NCBI RefSeq assembly: GCF_026625565.1 | Contig: NZ_CP112998.1 | Span: forward strand, 746,501 to 810,500 | DNA from: Dyadobacter pollutisoli | GTDB lineage: Bacteria; Bacteroidota; Bacteroidia; Cytophagales; Spirosomataceae | Direction of reading: 5' to 3' | DNA length: 64,000 nt | Part shown: positions 28,501 through 37,500 of the stretch, one piece after another | How positions within the stretch are numbered: position 1 is the first letter of the stretch | Layout of the letters: every line of letters begins with the position of its first letter | Made by a program: the position numbers and the translations under genes | Notes under the pieces: generated by a model | The model's database searches: none | Told to the model about the DNA's origin: nothing | The model's input: only the letters and a program-made list of their open reading frames with translations

Positions 28501-29087
28501 TTCAGGGGCGATTAGCAGGTGTGACTGTGCAAAAAATGGCGCCAGCCCCAACCGGTCCGGCAATGCCTACCGGATACTACGTCTCTGTTCGGGGCAGCGG
28601 TACCGCGCCGCTGTTTTTAATGGATGGCGTGCCTGTTTACGACCCTGACGGAATCGCTTTGATGAATTTCAACCCAAGAGATATAGAACGTGTCGAAGTA
28701 CTAAAAAATGCTGGTACAGCCGGGATATACGGTGTTCGGGGAGGTAACGGGGTCATTGCTTTTTTTACCAAACGTGCACGGTCCGGGCAGGGAGGCGCCA
28801 CAACCAAAGAGGTTATGACGCCGGTTCAATTCATTGGTTACCCGTCGGTGCAGCGCGAATTTTATCTGCCGCGCTACGATGTTGAGGCAAATGCCAGCGC
28901 GATTTCCGGCGCTGTCGATGACCGGGATGTGTTATACTGGAAACCACTTATGCAAACCAACGTTCAGGGGCACACGCAGCTGCGTTTTCCGCTCTCGGAC
29001 GTAGTGCGAACTTTGCGCGTGGTGATACAAGGCATAACGGCCGATGGCCGTCCGGTGCTGGGCGTTCAGTTAATCCGGGTTCAATAG
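25536..29087 (+). CDS. CarboxypepD_reg / MG2-like / TonB-plug protein without barrel
   Basis: This 1183-residue exported protein has a signal peptide (1-24) and a CarboxypepD_reg domain (about 27-115; GYVTDAATGKPMPFAHVYVN). An uncharacterised region of about 280 residues follows, then alpha-2-macroglobulin MG2-like domains from about 405 (HIDKPFYATGDRLWMSMYLL). A second CarboxypepD-like fold lies near 830-900, and a TonB-receptor plug at about 990-1090 (GTAPLFLMDGVPVYDPDG, then VEVLKNAGTAGIYGVRGGNG). No 22-strand barrel follows. Proteins of this layout recur in Bacteroidota and may be envelope scaffolds or partners of separate barrels. Their function is unknown. It ends 9 bp before the convergent DUF1080 gene. 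Confidence 0.8.
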   Translation: MRCSFFAGWITVVLILGSPLLACGQTTAVLTGYVTDAATGKPMPFAHVYVNGSTRGAVTGENGYYTLAGVPLGTVEIAASFVGYQPATQKIRFENASPQKANFQLKASEQMLDAVVIRGNPRSWERHLRLFKKQLFGEPFGGQCLLVNSEVLNFKEDKGHLYARANEPLVIDNQALGYRLIYDLQHFDLNPSGKVFSAGTARFEKLKPDSERQANRFRSNQLTAYKGSIRHLMASLIDNTFEQAGFMVYQEDASKPISVERRIVTLAAAVNEYKRLVPIQISQLIQPGRLATERRLVSPMKLIIFYTNASSGFSPYPDARYAYTEMKLPSGQMQMTVDGVITMPEGMEAEGSMGNDRLSTMLPADWQAEDHEKELFTNGPLATQGKLAPADSSLMRITAAFNARFKSLAPTLFVHIDKPFYATGDRLWMSMYLLDAASHQRAEGETAMHVDLLTSAGKLVQHQWVRLVDGRGQGNFRLSDTLTAGTYRLRAYTDEDDAQPGPAFERSVAIYNLLAKDLVMRNDSVAQQPDIQILPEGGRWIWGLPARMGIKILRPNGLGLSISGRIVDDLGAEVIRFKTNGQGMTSVPMQPKAPRTYYAELTHNSQPQHIPLPKPETEGLLLSADAISDTTRMTLTIMSTNRAGMDSAYILIQQRGRIVDQRKVFLQNGVAKISLPMLSWLPGLAQITLYDASRRPQAERMVFVPEFVAPVRVALGFNKTKYQPREQVILSVNVGDNGSPASAALSASVTDVSKVAGDTAEATLPTHLLLTGELRGHIENPNQYVMDHTAQTRQALDELLLTQGWRRVSGTREADSLGGVSLSGRILNAKNQPIPGAQIVVASTKPGQSFVKSANADHQGRFRLGGMAIADTVQLMVQLADDRKRNIAVKEAFLVQEGPGKLWESDKTSVAPNWPALQAQMEAARIRQEASPDLYRDKAAKLLNEVTVRAQKYNERPDDIQMRSLHNEADATIIFDEKSPNYPNLYEMIQGRLAGVTVQKMAPAPTGPAMPTGYYVSVRGSGTAPLFLMDGVPVYDPDGIALMNFNPRDIERVEVLKNAGTAGIYGVRGGNGVIAFFTKRARSGQGGATTKEVMTPVQFIGYPSVQREFYLPRYDVEANASAISGAVDDRDVLYWKPLMQTNVQGHTQLRFPLSDVVRTLRVVIQGITADGRPVLGVQLIRVQ

Positions 29088-29096
29088 GGCAGTAAT

Positions 29097-29915
29097 TCAG
29101 TTCAATTTTTTGATCCACATATTGCGGACAGAGACTTTGGTCGTCGCTTCGATTTCAATCCCGATCATGCCCGTCTAGTTATTGGATGATTTCGGGTCGT
29201 CGTCAATCATGACAGCCATGACAGTGCCGTTCAGAATGTGAATAAATACCCCGCCACGGGCAATGACGATGTATTGGTTCCAGTCATTCATCTTGATGGC
29301 CTCCCCCAACAGCTTACGGTCGCCAACGCTTCCCATCAGGCGCTTGCTCTTTTCACCGTAACCTTCCACTACTTGCCCGCGCCAGGCCAAAATTCGCATC
29401 GGCGTGTTTTCGGAGTAAAATTGCCCCGTCCAAACCGGCGAGCTCGGCCAGAAATCCGCCTGCGGCCCGGTCATCATCCAGTCCAGATTCACCGGCCCGA
29501 CGTTAGCCGTGACATTATCAGCAATTTTGGCCAGCCAGGGCACGCCCGTAATGCTGCGGTACTGGATCCCGCTGCCGCCTTTGCCTTCAACTTTGATCTC
29601 AAATTTGAGCGTAAAATCTTTGGCCTGCATATCCCGGTTTACAATGTAGCTGTTGCCGCTTGGATTTTGCACCGTTGACTCACCGACGATCGCGCCATCT
29701 TCGACGCGCCAGAACTTGGGATTTCCATCCCAGCCCTTTAAGCTTTTTCCGTCAAATAGCGACACGTATCCCGCATGGTCATTGAAATCCATTGAATCGG
29801 GTTCGGTAAAAGACATTCCGCCCGGTTTGGGTTTGGCGGGCACGGTTTGCTGCGCAGAGGCCGCGCCCGAAATCATAGTAATGGCGCACAGCATGAGAAG
29901 ATTTTGAAGATTCAT
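29097..29915 (-). pseudogene. DUF1080 (3-keto-disaccharide hydrolase fold) protein with in-frame amber stop
   Basis: From ATG 29915 the frame gives a signal peptide (1-22) and a DUF1080 domain (LFDGKSLKGWDGNPKFWRVE, YIVNRDMQAKDFTLKFEIKV, GGSGIQYRS). It stops at TAG 29175-29177, after VMIDDDPKSSNN. The same frame then continues for 25 codons as TGMIGIEIEATTKVSVRN and WIKKLN to TGA 29097-29099. That tail is the normal terminal strand of the fold. TAG probably replaces CAG (Gln) by one transition. The truncated product would be 246 of 272 residues, lacking the last sandwich strands. DUF1080 proteins bind or hydrolyse sugars in the periplasm. Nonsense mutation or sequence error are both possible. 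Confidence 0.85.
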
Positions 29916-30146
29916 ACCTGATGGTTTAACGGTTTGGTTTAGGAATTGAAAGCATGCGCTGGCAGTTGCTGGCAATGCAAACGCCTGTTAAACAAAAGGG
30001 TATCTTGCGTACAGTTTACTGTGCTGAATTTCAGCGACTACTACCTTTGCAGGCTGCTACACCCGATCACCTTTAGGTTAGTGGTAGCCCGGAACTTTTA
30101 ATGCCGCATAATCTTTGTAATCCTAGTTGACTATGAAAGACCAGTT

Positions 30147-31169
30147 ATGAAGAAAATAGGATTTTTATCGTTCGGGCATTGGTCCAATCATCCGGCTTAT
30201 AACGCGCGGACAGCGAGCGACACATTGCTTCAATCCATTGATCTGGCTGTGGCTGCCGAAGAAATCGGTTTGGACGGCGCTTATTTTCGTGTGCATCATT
30301 TTGCATCGCAGCTGGCATCGCCATTTCCTTTGCTTTCGGCTATTGGCGCCAAAACCAGCAAAATAGAGATTGGGACGGGCGTGATCGATATGCGTTATGA
30401 AAACCCCCTTTATATGGTGGAAGATGCCGGTGCTGCGGACCTGATTTCGGAAGGGCGATTGCAATTGGGCATCAGCAGAGGGTCGCCAGAGCAGGTGATC
30501 GATGGGTGGCGCTATTTTGGATATGAGTTGGCTGACGGCGAAACAGACGCGGAAATGGGACGCCGCAAAGCGCTGGAATTCCTTGAAAGGTTAAAAGGTA
30601 AGGGATTTGCGCAGCCCAATCCGTACCCGATGTTTCCAAACCCACCGGGCTTGCTTCGTTTGGAGCCCTACTCGGAAGGATTGCGGGAACGCATCTGGTG
30701 GGGAGCCGCTTCCAATGCTACGGCGATCTGGGCAGCGGAAAACGGGATGTACCTGCAAAGTTCCACCCTGAAATACGATGAAGGCGGCAAGCCTTTTCAT
30801 GTGCAGCAGGCCGAACAGATCAGGCTGTACAAAGAGGCGTGGAAGAAAGCGGGCCATAAGCGCCAGCCCAGGGTTTCAGTGAGCAGGTCTATTTTCGCAT
30901 TGGTCAACGATCAGGACCGCATGTACTTTGGCCAGGAATCCAACCGGCGCGACAAGATCGGCATGATCGAGCAGGGCAAAAATGCGATTTTTGGTAGAAG
31001 CTATGCCGCCGAACCAGATCAGCTCATCAAAGAACTGGCGCAGGATGAAGCCATCCAGGAAGCAGATACGCTGCTACTGACGATTCCAAATACGTTAGGG
31101 GTTGATTACAATGTGCATGTGTTGTCTTCGATCTTGGAGCATGTGGCTCCGGGGCTGGGGTGGCGGTGA
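30147..31169 (+). CDS. LLM class flavin-dependent oxidoreductase
   Basis: This 340-residue cytosolic protein has the bacterial luciferase-like TIM-barrel pattern. The N-terminus is MKKIGFLSFGHW, then AEEIGLDGAYFRVHHFA, TSKIEIGTGVIDMRYENP and EGRLQLGISRGSPEQV. Family members use reduced FMN or F420 to oxidise small molecules. Bacteroidota normally lack F420, so FMNH2 is the likely cofactor, with a partner flavin reductase encoded elsewhere. It is a monocistronic gene ending in a weak two-way hairpin (31205-31245). The substrate is unknown. Confidence 0.9.
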   Translation: MKKIGFLSFGHWSNHPAYNARTASDTLLQSIDLAVAAEEIGLDGAYFRVHHFASQLASPFPLLSAIGAKTSKIEIGTGVIDMRYENPLYMVEDAGAADLISEGRLQLGISRGSPEQVIDGWRYFGYELADGETDAEMGRRKALEFLERLKGKGFAQPNPYPMFPNPPGLLRLEPYSEGLRERIWWGAASNATAIWAAENGMYLQSSTLKYDEGGKPFHVQQAEQIRLYKEAWKKAGHKRQPRVSVSRSIFALVNDQDRMYFGQESNRRDKIGMIEQGKNAIFGRSYAAEPDQLIKELAQDEAIQEADTLLLTIPNTLGVDYNVHVLSSILEHVAPGLGWR

Positions 31170-31204
31170 GGTTTGGTGGCAAATCATATCTGCCTAAATA
31201 CTTT

Positions 31205-31245
31205 TGAGGTCATGGCTGGAAGTCACTCTTGCGGCCCTGACCTCA
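31205..31245. terminator. Weak bidirectional hairpin between convergent genes
   Basis: TGAGGTCA (31205-31212) and TGACCTCA (31238-31245) are perfect 8-bp arms with a 25-nt loop. They lie between the oxidoreductase and the nucleotidyltransferase and overlap the stop codon of the latter. Confidence 0.4.
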
Positions 31246-31890
31246 TTTATCGTTTGATAGTCCTGCGAGTTCCTTCATTGAGCCGACTATGAATCCGATC
31301 CGCCTTTGTTCAGCGTATTCCAAATGGCATCCGATCCATTCGTCCAGATATTTATTTTTGAAAAGTACGTCTAGCTCATTAATGAGATAATCTTTCACAG
31401 AATAATCTGCTGTTTTTATTTCTTCCCAAATGAGGGAACGGTTGTTGAGAATGTAAACAATGTCCTCAAAATCAGAACTTTGTCTACCATCATTTCTTCC
31501 CCGATTTTTGAAGGCTTCAAACTTGGAGGCTAGAAAGTAAACCGGCGCAAAAATTCGTATTTCAATACTTTCATCCACCTTGACGCTCGTCCCATTCTTA
31601 GTCCCTTCTTCATACCATTTGTTTGTAAAGCCAAGAATATTTGCAGACGTCGGCATTACATCGACGGTTATGCCCTGAATTTTATAGCGGCAAATGACCC
31701 TTGAATCAATATCATTAGTAAATCCTTTACTTCTCAGCTTTTCCTCCATTTTCGCAAACTCGCCATACTTCGTGAGCTCGATCAAGATGTCGATATCGTC
31801 GGTAGGGCGGAGCTCGGATGAAACTCTGTCGGTATAAAGAGAAACAGTCGCCCCTCCGATGAAGAAAAAATCGCTGGCTAGTTCGCCCAA
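31243..31890 (-). CDS. AbiEii-like nucleotidyltransferase (putative toxin), start uncertain
   Basis: The nucleotidyltransferase core is visible: FFFIGGATVSLYTDR followed by DDIDILIELTKYGEF, the GG...DxD metal-binding pattern. VDVMPTSANILGF and FLASKFEAFKNRGR then fit AbiEii/AbiGii-type enzymes. Some members of that group modify tRNA or nucleotides as toxins. The start at 31890 is a TTG. Conserved-looking sequence (PLQNLTRIKVVCRALGELA) continues upstream in the same frame to about 31947, past the 3' end of the preceding gene, but no ATG, GTG or TTG occurs there. The gene therefore either uses a rare start (ATT 31947) or is N-terminally damaged. It is operonic with the winged-helix gene. Confidence 0.75.
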   Translation of the reverse strand: MGELASDFFFIGGATVSLYTDRVSSELRPTDDIDILIELTKYGEFAKMEEKLRSKGFTNDIDSRVICRYKIQGITVDVMPTSANILGFTNKWYEEGTKNGTSVKVDESIEIRIFAPVYFLASKFEAFKNRGRNDGRQSSDFEDIVYILNNRSLIWEEIKTADYSVKDYLINELDVLFKNKYLDEWIGCHLEYAEQRRIGFIVGSMKELAGLSNDK

Positions 31891-31933
31891 TGCGCGGCAA
31901 ACGACCTTTATGCGGGTCAGGTTTTGAAGAGGC

Positions 31934-32446
31934 TCACAGTAGATAATTTTCGATAACGCTTAATGCTGCATTGATTTCTCTCGGACGTCCTACCCGCAGA
32001 ATGTCAATACTTGCGAGCAGCTTGTAAAGGTTTTCGTCATTTTGAGCTGCGATGGCCGCTCCTTTGTAAAGTGGTAGGATGCTCTGGCCGCGATGTAACC
32101 CGTTAAGGTCGGGCCAGACATAAATATCTTCTGCTGAAAATTGTTCCTGGTACAAAGGGTGTGAGTGCGCAGTGCGCATTCCGGTTGCGATAGGGCCGGG
32201 TAGGATCGGGAAGACGACGTGAAGTCCGTATTTGATGAATTCATACAACTTCTGCCGCGCCACTTTCCTGCGATCGGGCTGGAACAATCCGGCAACTGCG
32301 CTCCTGGTAAGCGAATGCGAAACGTCGGATATGCTCATATTCAAGTCGTTGGCAATTTCTCGATACTGCCATTCTCTTGATTCCCAAAGTATGATTTTGA
32401 GTAGCAGAACAATGTCCTGCGGTCTCATTCCATTACGCGTTGTCAT
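31934..32446 (-). CDS. Winged-helix DNA-binding protein paired with nucleotidyltransferase
   Basis: This protein of 170 residues starts at ATG 32446; the frame is open to 32497, but those codons lie in the palindrome. Residues 1-60 form a winged helix (GMRPQDIVLLLKIILWESRE, then QYREIANDLNMSISDVSHSL). The rest (ILPGPIATGMRTAHSHPLYQ) is a conserved domain of unknown role. It lies just upstream of the nucleotidyltransferase gene, as in AbiE-type bicistrons where the first gene encodes the repressor/antitoxin. The match to AbiEi itself is not clear. A perfect palindrome 14 bp before the start suggests autorepression. Confidence 0.72.
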   Translation of the reverse strand: MTTRNGMRPQDIVLLLKIILWESREWQYREIANDLNMSISDVSHSLTRSAVAGLFQPDRRKVARQKLYEFIKYGLHVVFPILPGPIATGMRTAHSHPLYQEQFSAEDIYVWPDLNGLHRGQSILPLYKGAAIAAQNDENLYKLLASIDILRVGRPREINAALSVIENYLL

Positions 32447-32460
32447 ACACAAATGTAATA

Positions 32461-32499
32461 CTTTGTTTCTTGTTTCCAAACCGGAAACAAGAAACAAAG
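32461..32499. promoter_or_regulatory. Perfect palindromic operator upstream of winged-helix/NTase pair
   Basis: CTTTGTTTCTTGTTTCC (32461-32477) is followed by 5 bases and then its exact complement (32483-32499). The 17-bp arms contain GTTTC-type half-site repeats, and one more GGAAAC occurs at about 32502-32507. The position, just before the start codon of a DNA-binding protein gene, fits autoregulation. Confidence 0.8.
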
Positions 32500-32644
32500 A
32501 TTGGAAACCTCAGATGGAAGAATTGTGAAGAGACGCCGATCGTTTGCCTGATATTAATCCTCCGGCACTATCCTCATCCTATTTGCAATAAAGGACGTAG
32601 ACATTAAAGAAAATAACGGCCCGAATATTGATTCGTGTTTTTAT

Positions 32645-32687
32645 TTTGTAAAGTTTGTTTTACATTAGGACTTCTAAACTTTACAAA
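32645..32687. promoter_or_regulatory. Inverted-repeat operator before membrane protein/XRE pair
   Basis: TTTGTAAAGTTT (32645-32656) pairs perfectly with AAACTTTACAAA (32676-32687), which ends 1 bp before the ATG. Inside, TGTAAA (32647-32652) and TTTACA (32659-32664) form a second, closer dyad. It is a likely binding site of the XRE regulator encoded at 33094. Confidence 0.7.
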
Positions 32688-32688
32688 T

Positions 32689-33087
32689 ATGAAAGATACA
32701 CTGAACGTATTCGCCTATTCTTATCCAATGAAGATTGTAGGCATCTTGCTGATAGGCTGGGGGATATATTCCTTTTCTTCGAAGTATCTCCAATTTCACC
32801 TGGTTGACCTCAATTTGCTTGCCGGTCTCTGCTGCTGGGGGTTGGTTTTCATTTTCTTTTCAAAGGAAAAAATCGACGACGAGCGCATTCACCAATTGAA
32901 GTTCCGGGCGCTGACCTGGGCTGTGCCGGTAGGATTGTTTGTTACTCATCTGATTAATTATTTCTTTCTGAGCAAGCCTGAACCTAATGGCGGGCAGCTC
33001 ATGGAGTCGATTCCGGCCTATCACTCGCTTGTGATGATATTGCTTCTTGCTCTGGTCGCGTTTCATTATCTGAGGCATAAAAATTAA
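32689..33087 (+). CDS. Small integral membrane protein
   Basis: This 132-residue protein has four hydrophobic segments (VGILLIGWGIYSF, LLAGLCCWGLVFIFF, AVPVGLFVTHLINYFF, SLVMILLLALVAFHYL). A charged loop KEKIDDERIHQLKFRALTW lies between helices 2 and 3. That loop style occurs in small DUF2178-like membrane proteins co-encoded with XRE regulators. It lies 6 bp before the regulator gene, so the two form an operon. The function is unknown; it may sense or respond to envelope state. Confidence 0.75.
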   Translation: MKDTLNVFAYSYPMKIVGILLIGWGIYSFSSKYLQFHLVDLNLLAGLCCWGLVFIFFSKEKIDDERIHQLKFRALTWAVPVGLFVTHLINYFFLSKPEPNGGQLMESIPAYHSLVMILLLALVAFHYLRHKN

Positions 33088-33093
33088 TGATTG

Positions 33094-33303
33094 ATGAAGA
33101 ACCTGATCAAATTGGAGCGCGCCCGCAATAACATTACCCAGGCGGATTTGGCAGATATGGTAAAAGTGTCCCGGCAAACCATCAACTCAATTGAAACCGG
33201 CAGATTTATTCCCTCCGCGCTGCTTGCCTTTAAAATTGCGCATGTACTCCAAAGCTCAGTTGACGAAATATTCCAGTTAGAAGAATCCGACTGGTCGGAA
33301 TGA
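33094..33303 (+). CDS. XRE-family transcriptional regulator
   Basis: This 69-residue protein is a single helix-turn-helix domain (NITQADLADMVKVSRQTINS, then ETGRFIPSALLAFKIAHVLQ) and ends with SSVDEIFQLEESDW. It has the size and ending of the YozG/SinR-like short regulators that accompany small membrane proteins. The ATG at 33094 is preferred over an in-frame TTG at 33091. It probably represses its own operon through the inverted repeat at 32645-32687. Confidence 0.88.
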   Translation: MKNLIKLERARNNITQADLADMVKVSRQTINSIETGRFIPSALLAFKIAHVLQSSVDEIFQLEESDWSE

Positions 33304-33451
33304 GCGATTGGGCGGCACTGTGAGCGCAGGCAATCCAGATGACAAAGAAAACCAATTTTATTGCTTATTCGCTCCATAAACTCCCCACAGGATCCATGAG
33401 CGCTGATTTAAAAAATGGTTGATCAATACCAAGCGGCGGCCACCAGCATTG

Positions 33452-34459
33452 CTATTCTTCAAAAACTGACAAACCCCACTGATCCTTCCATTCAATAACT
33501 GGTTTGTTGTCTCTAAATCCAATCGGCAGCCAGATGTAGCGGCTGTCTTTTAAATCTTTTGGTTTCCATACATCGGCCATAAAAATAAAAGCATCCTTTT
33601 TCCCTTGGACCGCCAGTACGAAGGTGGATTGCCCTCCAAATGTAAGCTCGGATTTGGGGCCGGCCATTGGGTCACCAATCATTTCCCACGGACCGAAGAG
33701 TGACTTGGAAACGTGGACGCTGGCGCGGTTGGGAGCCCATCCCGTGCAGCCGCTGGTGATGAGAAAATACTGATCTCCTTTCCTGAATAAGGCTGGTGCC
33801 TCCCGGTGCTTGCTGAACAACAGGCTGTCTTGCGAAGTAGGGGAGAGGTAATCGTCTGTCAGCCGGGAAATTCTCAGGTCATAGTTGTCCTTGGCTGAAT
33901 AGATATGGTATGCAGCCTGGTCCGAGTCCACAAAAAGTCCCATATCTCTGGACATATGCCCATTGGGCCTGAAACTTTTCACAAAGGTAAATGGGCCTGT
34001 CGGCTTGTTACTGATGGCCACAGCTGCCCTGGCGGCATCATATCCCTGCCCCTTCATTTCCAGGTGAAACCACATTACATATTTTTTAGTCTTTTGGTTA
34101 AATATCACCTTCGGGCGCTCTATAATGCAGCCGCTTACGATATCGCTTTTCGGGTCCGAACTTGTTTTCAGTCCCAGCCCTTCGAATTTCCAATGATAAA
34201 GGTCTTTCGAAGAATACACATTAACGCCTTTTGATTCCGTTTCGCCGCGCACCTCGCCATACCAGTAATAGGTACCGCTATTGTGAAGCAACCCGCCGCC
34301 ATGCGCATTGATCACATTGCCATGCTCATCCTTCCATACTTCGCCCGGCATAAAAACGGTACTATCCTTTTGGTTTTCGGATAAGTCCGGTCCGGTAAAT
34401 GCCCGGGCGGCAGTGCCCCGTAAAAGTGTAGCTAGGAGTAGAAAAACAAATTTTTTCAT
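33452..34459 (-). CDS. GH43 glycosidase, exo-beta-1,3-galactanase-like
   Basis: This 335-residue exported enzyme has a signal peptide (1-20). The five-bladed propeller sequence contains AHGGGLLHNSGTYYWYGE, ERPKVIFNQKTKKYVMWFH (Glu114), SRDMGLFVDSDQAAYHIYS and HREAPALF (Glu220), then GCTGWAPNR. These blocks closely resemble fungal and bacterial exo-beta-1,3-galactanases of GH43 subfamily 24, where the equivalent Glu residues act in catalysis. It would trim galactose units from type II arabinogalactan backbones. The gene lies next to, and in the same direction as, the HTCS regulator of the locus at 34.6-49.2 kb. Confidence 0.85.
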   Translation of the reverse strand: MKKFVFLLLATLLRGTAARAFTGPDLSENQKDSTVFMPGEVWKDEHGNVINAHGGGLLHNSGTYYWYGEVRGETESKGVNVYSSKDLYHWKFEGLGLKTSSDPKSDIVSGCIIERPKVIFNQKTKKYVMWFHLEMKGQGYDAARAAVAISNKPTGPFTFVKSFRPNGHMSRDMGLFVDSDQAAYHIYSAKDNYDLRISRLTDDYLSPTSQDSLLFSKHREAPALFRKGDQYFLITSGCTGWAPNRASVHVSKSLFGPWEMIGDPMAGPKSELTFGGQSTFVLAVQGKKDAFIFMADVWKPKDLKDSRYIWLPIGFRDNKPVIEWKDQWGLSVFEE

Positions 34460-34576
34460 GACAAACGATTTCTGATTGATGTTTTGATATTGCGAAACTA
34501 GGCACAGATCAAAACCTTGGAAGGGTATTATTCGTCAGGAAACAGGTCAAATTTTATGAATTTCTAAAAAGTCCGT

Positions 34577-37500
34577 TCAGCCGTCAGATGCGCTGGCTTC
34601 TTCCCTGGGTTCTCTTTGTGCGCTGGCATATTGGGACGGTGACATCCCGTACCGTTTTTGAAAAGAAACCCGAAAGTTCTTCGGATCTTCGATCCCGACC
34701 ATAAACGCTACTTCCGAAACGCGCGCGTGTTGGTTTGTTAGGAGTTGTGCGGCCCTTTTGAGACGAACATCTTTAATGAATTCGATCACCGTTTGCCCGG
34801 TAATGCTTTTGATCCGGCGGTAGAATACCGACTGGCTCATGTGCATGCTGGTCACAAGCGACTGCACGTTAAAATCACTGTCGGTAAGGTTTGCTTCCAC
34901 AATTTGCATGGCCGTTTCGAGGAAAATCTTGTCCTCATCCGGAATGAGGATCTCGGTGGGTTGTAACAGAATCTGGCGCTGATAATATTCCTGAAGCCTG
35001 CCGCGGTTATGGAGCAGCGTGTTAATCTTCGCTTTCAGTATATCTTCATTGAATGGCTTTACGATGTAATCGTCGGCCCCGGTTTCCAGCCCTTCCAATT
35101 CCTGCACGGCTGCGGCCCGGGCCGTGAGCAAAATCACCGGAATATGGGTTGTCTTCAAGTTCTGTTTAATCTTTTTACTCAAATCGAGCCCGTTCATCTC
35201 CGGCATATTCACATCACTGATGATCAGATCCGGTAAAATCTCGGTTGCTTTCGCCCAGCCGTCAGATCCGTCGGGGGACAAAAATACCTCATACAGATCC
35301 TGAAACAAACTACTCAGATAGCGCCTGAGGTCGGTATTGTCTTCTACGATCAGAATTTTTGCCGCTCCTTTTTTTGGAACTTTTGGTCTGGAAACCTGCG
35401 CTACCGCCCCGGTTTGTGTTTCGGCCAGTAGTGGTAAGGAAATGTCATCGGCCAGCTCATGCTCCTGAAGATGTTCTTTACCAAAAGGCAGCTGAACAAC
35501 AAACGTTGACCCCACGCCAATCTCACTTTTGACCAGGATATGACCAGAGTGCCGGTTCACAAACTCTTTTACCAATGCAAGTCCTATACCCGAGCCGGTA
35601 ATACCCGAAGTAGCATTTGATGCTTGAAAATAAGGGTCAAAAATCCTTTCCCGCTCATCTTCCCGAATTCCTTTACCGGTATCGGACACGGAAATTTCGA
35701 CATAATGATCGACCATGGTATTGTTCTCCCATTTCGCATCGCTTTGCGGAGATCCGATAATTCGGGCTGTCAAAGTGACATCTCCACCAGGTTTACAGTA
35801 TTTAAATGCATTAGATAAAAGGTTGGTAATGATCACTTCCAGTTTTTCAGGATCAAAATAAACAGGTACCTCACCGGGAGGGATATCAAGCTGGTAACGA
35901 AGGTCCAGCTCGTCGGCCTTGATCTTGAAAATCGAGAAAATCTCTTTGATCAAAACAACGATGTCCTGCCGGGCTGCCGACAGTTGCATAGTGCCTGATT
36001 CGACTTTCCGAAAACTGAGGAGCTGGTTGACCAGGTTCAAAAGTTTACGCGTTTGCTTGTGCATCATCATTACTTTCTCCCGCATAGCTTCCGACCCTGA
36101 TAGTGTATGAACGAATTCCTCCATCGGCCCGAGGATCAGCGTGAGCGGCGTACGGAACTCGTGTGATACGCCTGTAAAAAAGGTGGCCTTCATTTCTGCC
36201 ATTTCTCGCTCGTTATCGCTTTTGAGCTTTTCGAGTGCCAATTTGTTTTCTAGTTTCAACCGACTGGTTGTCAGCTTTCTGTATAAAAAAAGTAATGCCG
36301 CGAATAGGATCAAATACGCCAGGTATGCCCACCAGGTCTGCCACCAGGGCGGCAGCACTTTCACATGCACCGAAGCGGGCGTTACCGACCACACCCCTTC
36401 TCCGTTATTAGCCTTTACCCGAAATACATAATCGCCCGCAGGCAAGTTTGCAAAGCTGGCAGAACGCTGCCCATCAGGAAGTTGGATCCAGCTTTTGCTG
36501 TACCCTTCCATCATGACCGCATACGATTGCTTTTGAGGGTTGACGTAGTTAAGGCCCACAAATTCAAATGAAAAGTCGTTTTCACCGGCATTGATCGTCA
36601 CGCCTTCGGCTTCCGAAAAAGACCTGGTCACCATCGAGCTTGCGGCCTGTCCGTACGTCTCGTCAGGATTTTTATTCAGTACACGAAATCCTGTGATCCT
36701 TACCAGAGGGGGCAGCGGGTTGGGGCGTATTTCCTCAGGCTTGAACCAGGTGAGCCCATTAGTACCTCCAAAATACATGGTACCCGAAGCCGACTTGAAA
36801 GCCGACCCAACCTTGAATGAATTGCTCTGAAGGCCATCACTTACATCATAATGCACCACTTCACCGGTTTTGGGCGAAAATCTTTTCAGTCCCGCACCGG
36901 CCAGCCAGAGGTTCCCCTGGCTGTCGGCCAGCATGCTTTCGATATCATTGTCGGCCACCAGGTGCTGAAATCGCGCAATCTTTTCTTTACCATTACTTGT
37001 ATATAATTTATGAAGCCCGCCCCCAATGGTGCCGATCCAGATATTACCTTCTTTGTCCCCTAGCAAAGGCCACGCAAAATTCACCTTCAGACTAGTTTCA
37101 TTACCCGGTTCATGCTTAAACTGTCTGAGCAAACGCAACACTCCATTTTTTTCCTGCATTTTCAATACCCCCTGGTCACGGGTACTCACCCAAATTACAT
37201 CCTGTGAGGGATCCACTAAAAGAAAGCTTATATCATCTGTTGGCAAAGGGCTGTTAGATCGATTGTAAGTTCTGATATACTTGCCCTCATTGGTAAAAAG
37301 GCTCATTCCTGCCCCAAAAGTACCGACCCAGACACGGCCCTTCCCGTCAGCAACTATGCTTTCAATGCTTAAATAATTCCACGGCGAAAGTCCCGTAAGC
37401 TCAGCCAGCAATACCGGACGTTCCAGATGACTCGCCTCTGTCATATACAATCCTTTATAACGGGTACCAATCCACATATAATCGCCAACCAGGCAAAAAG

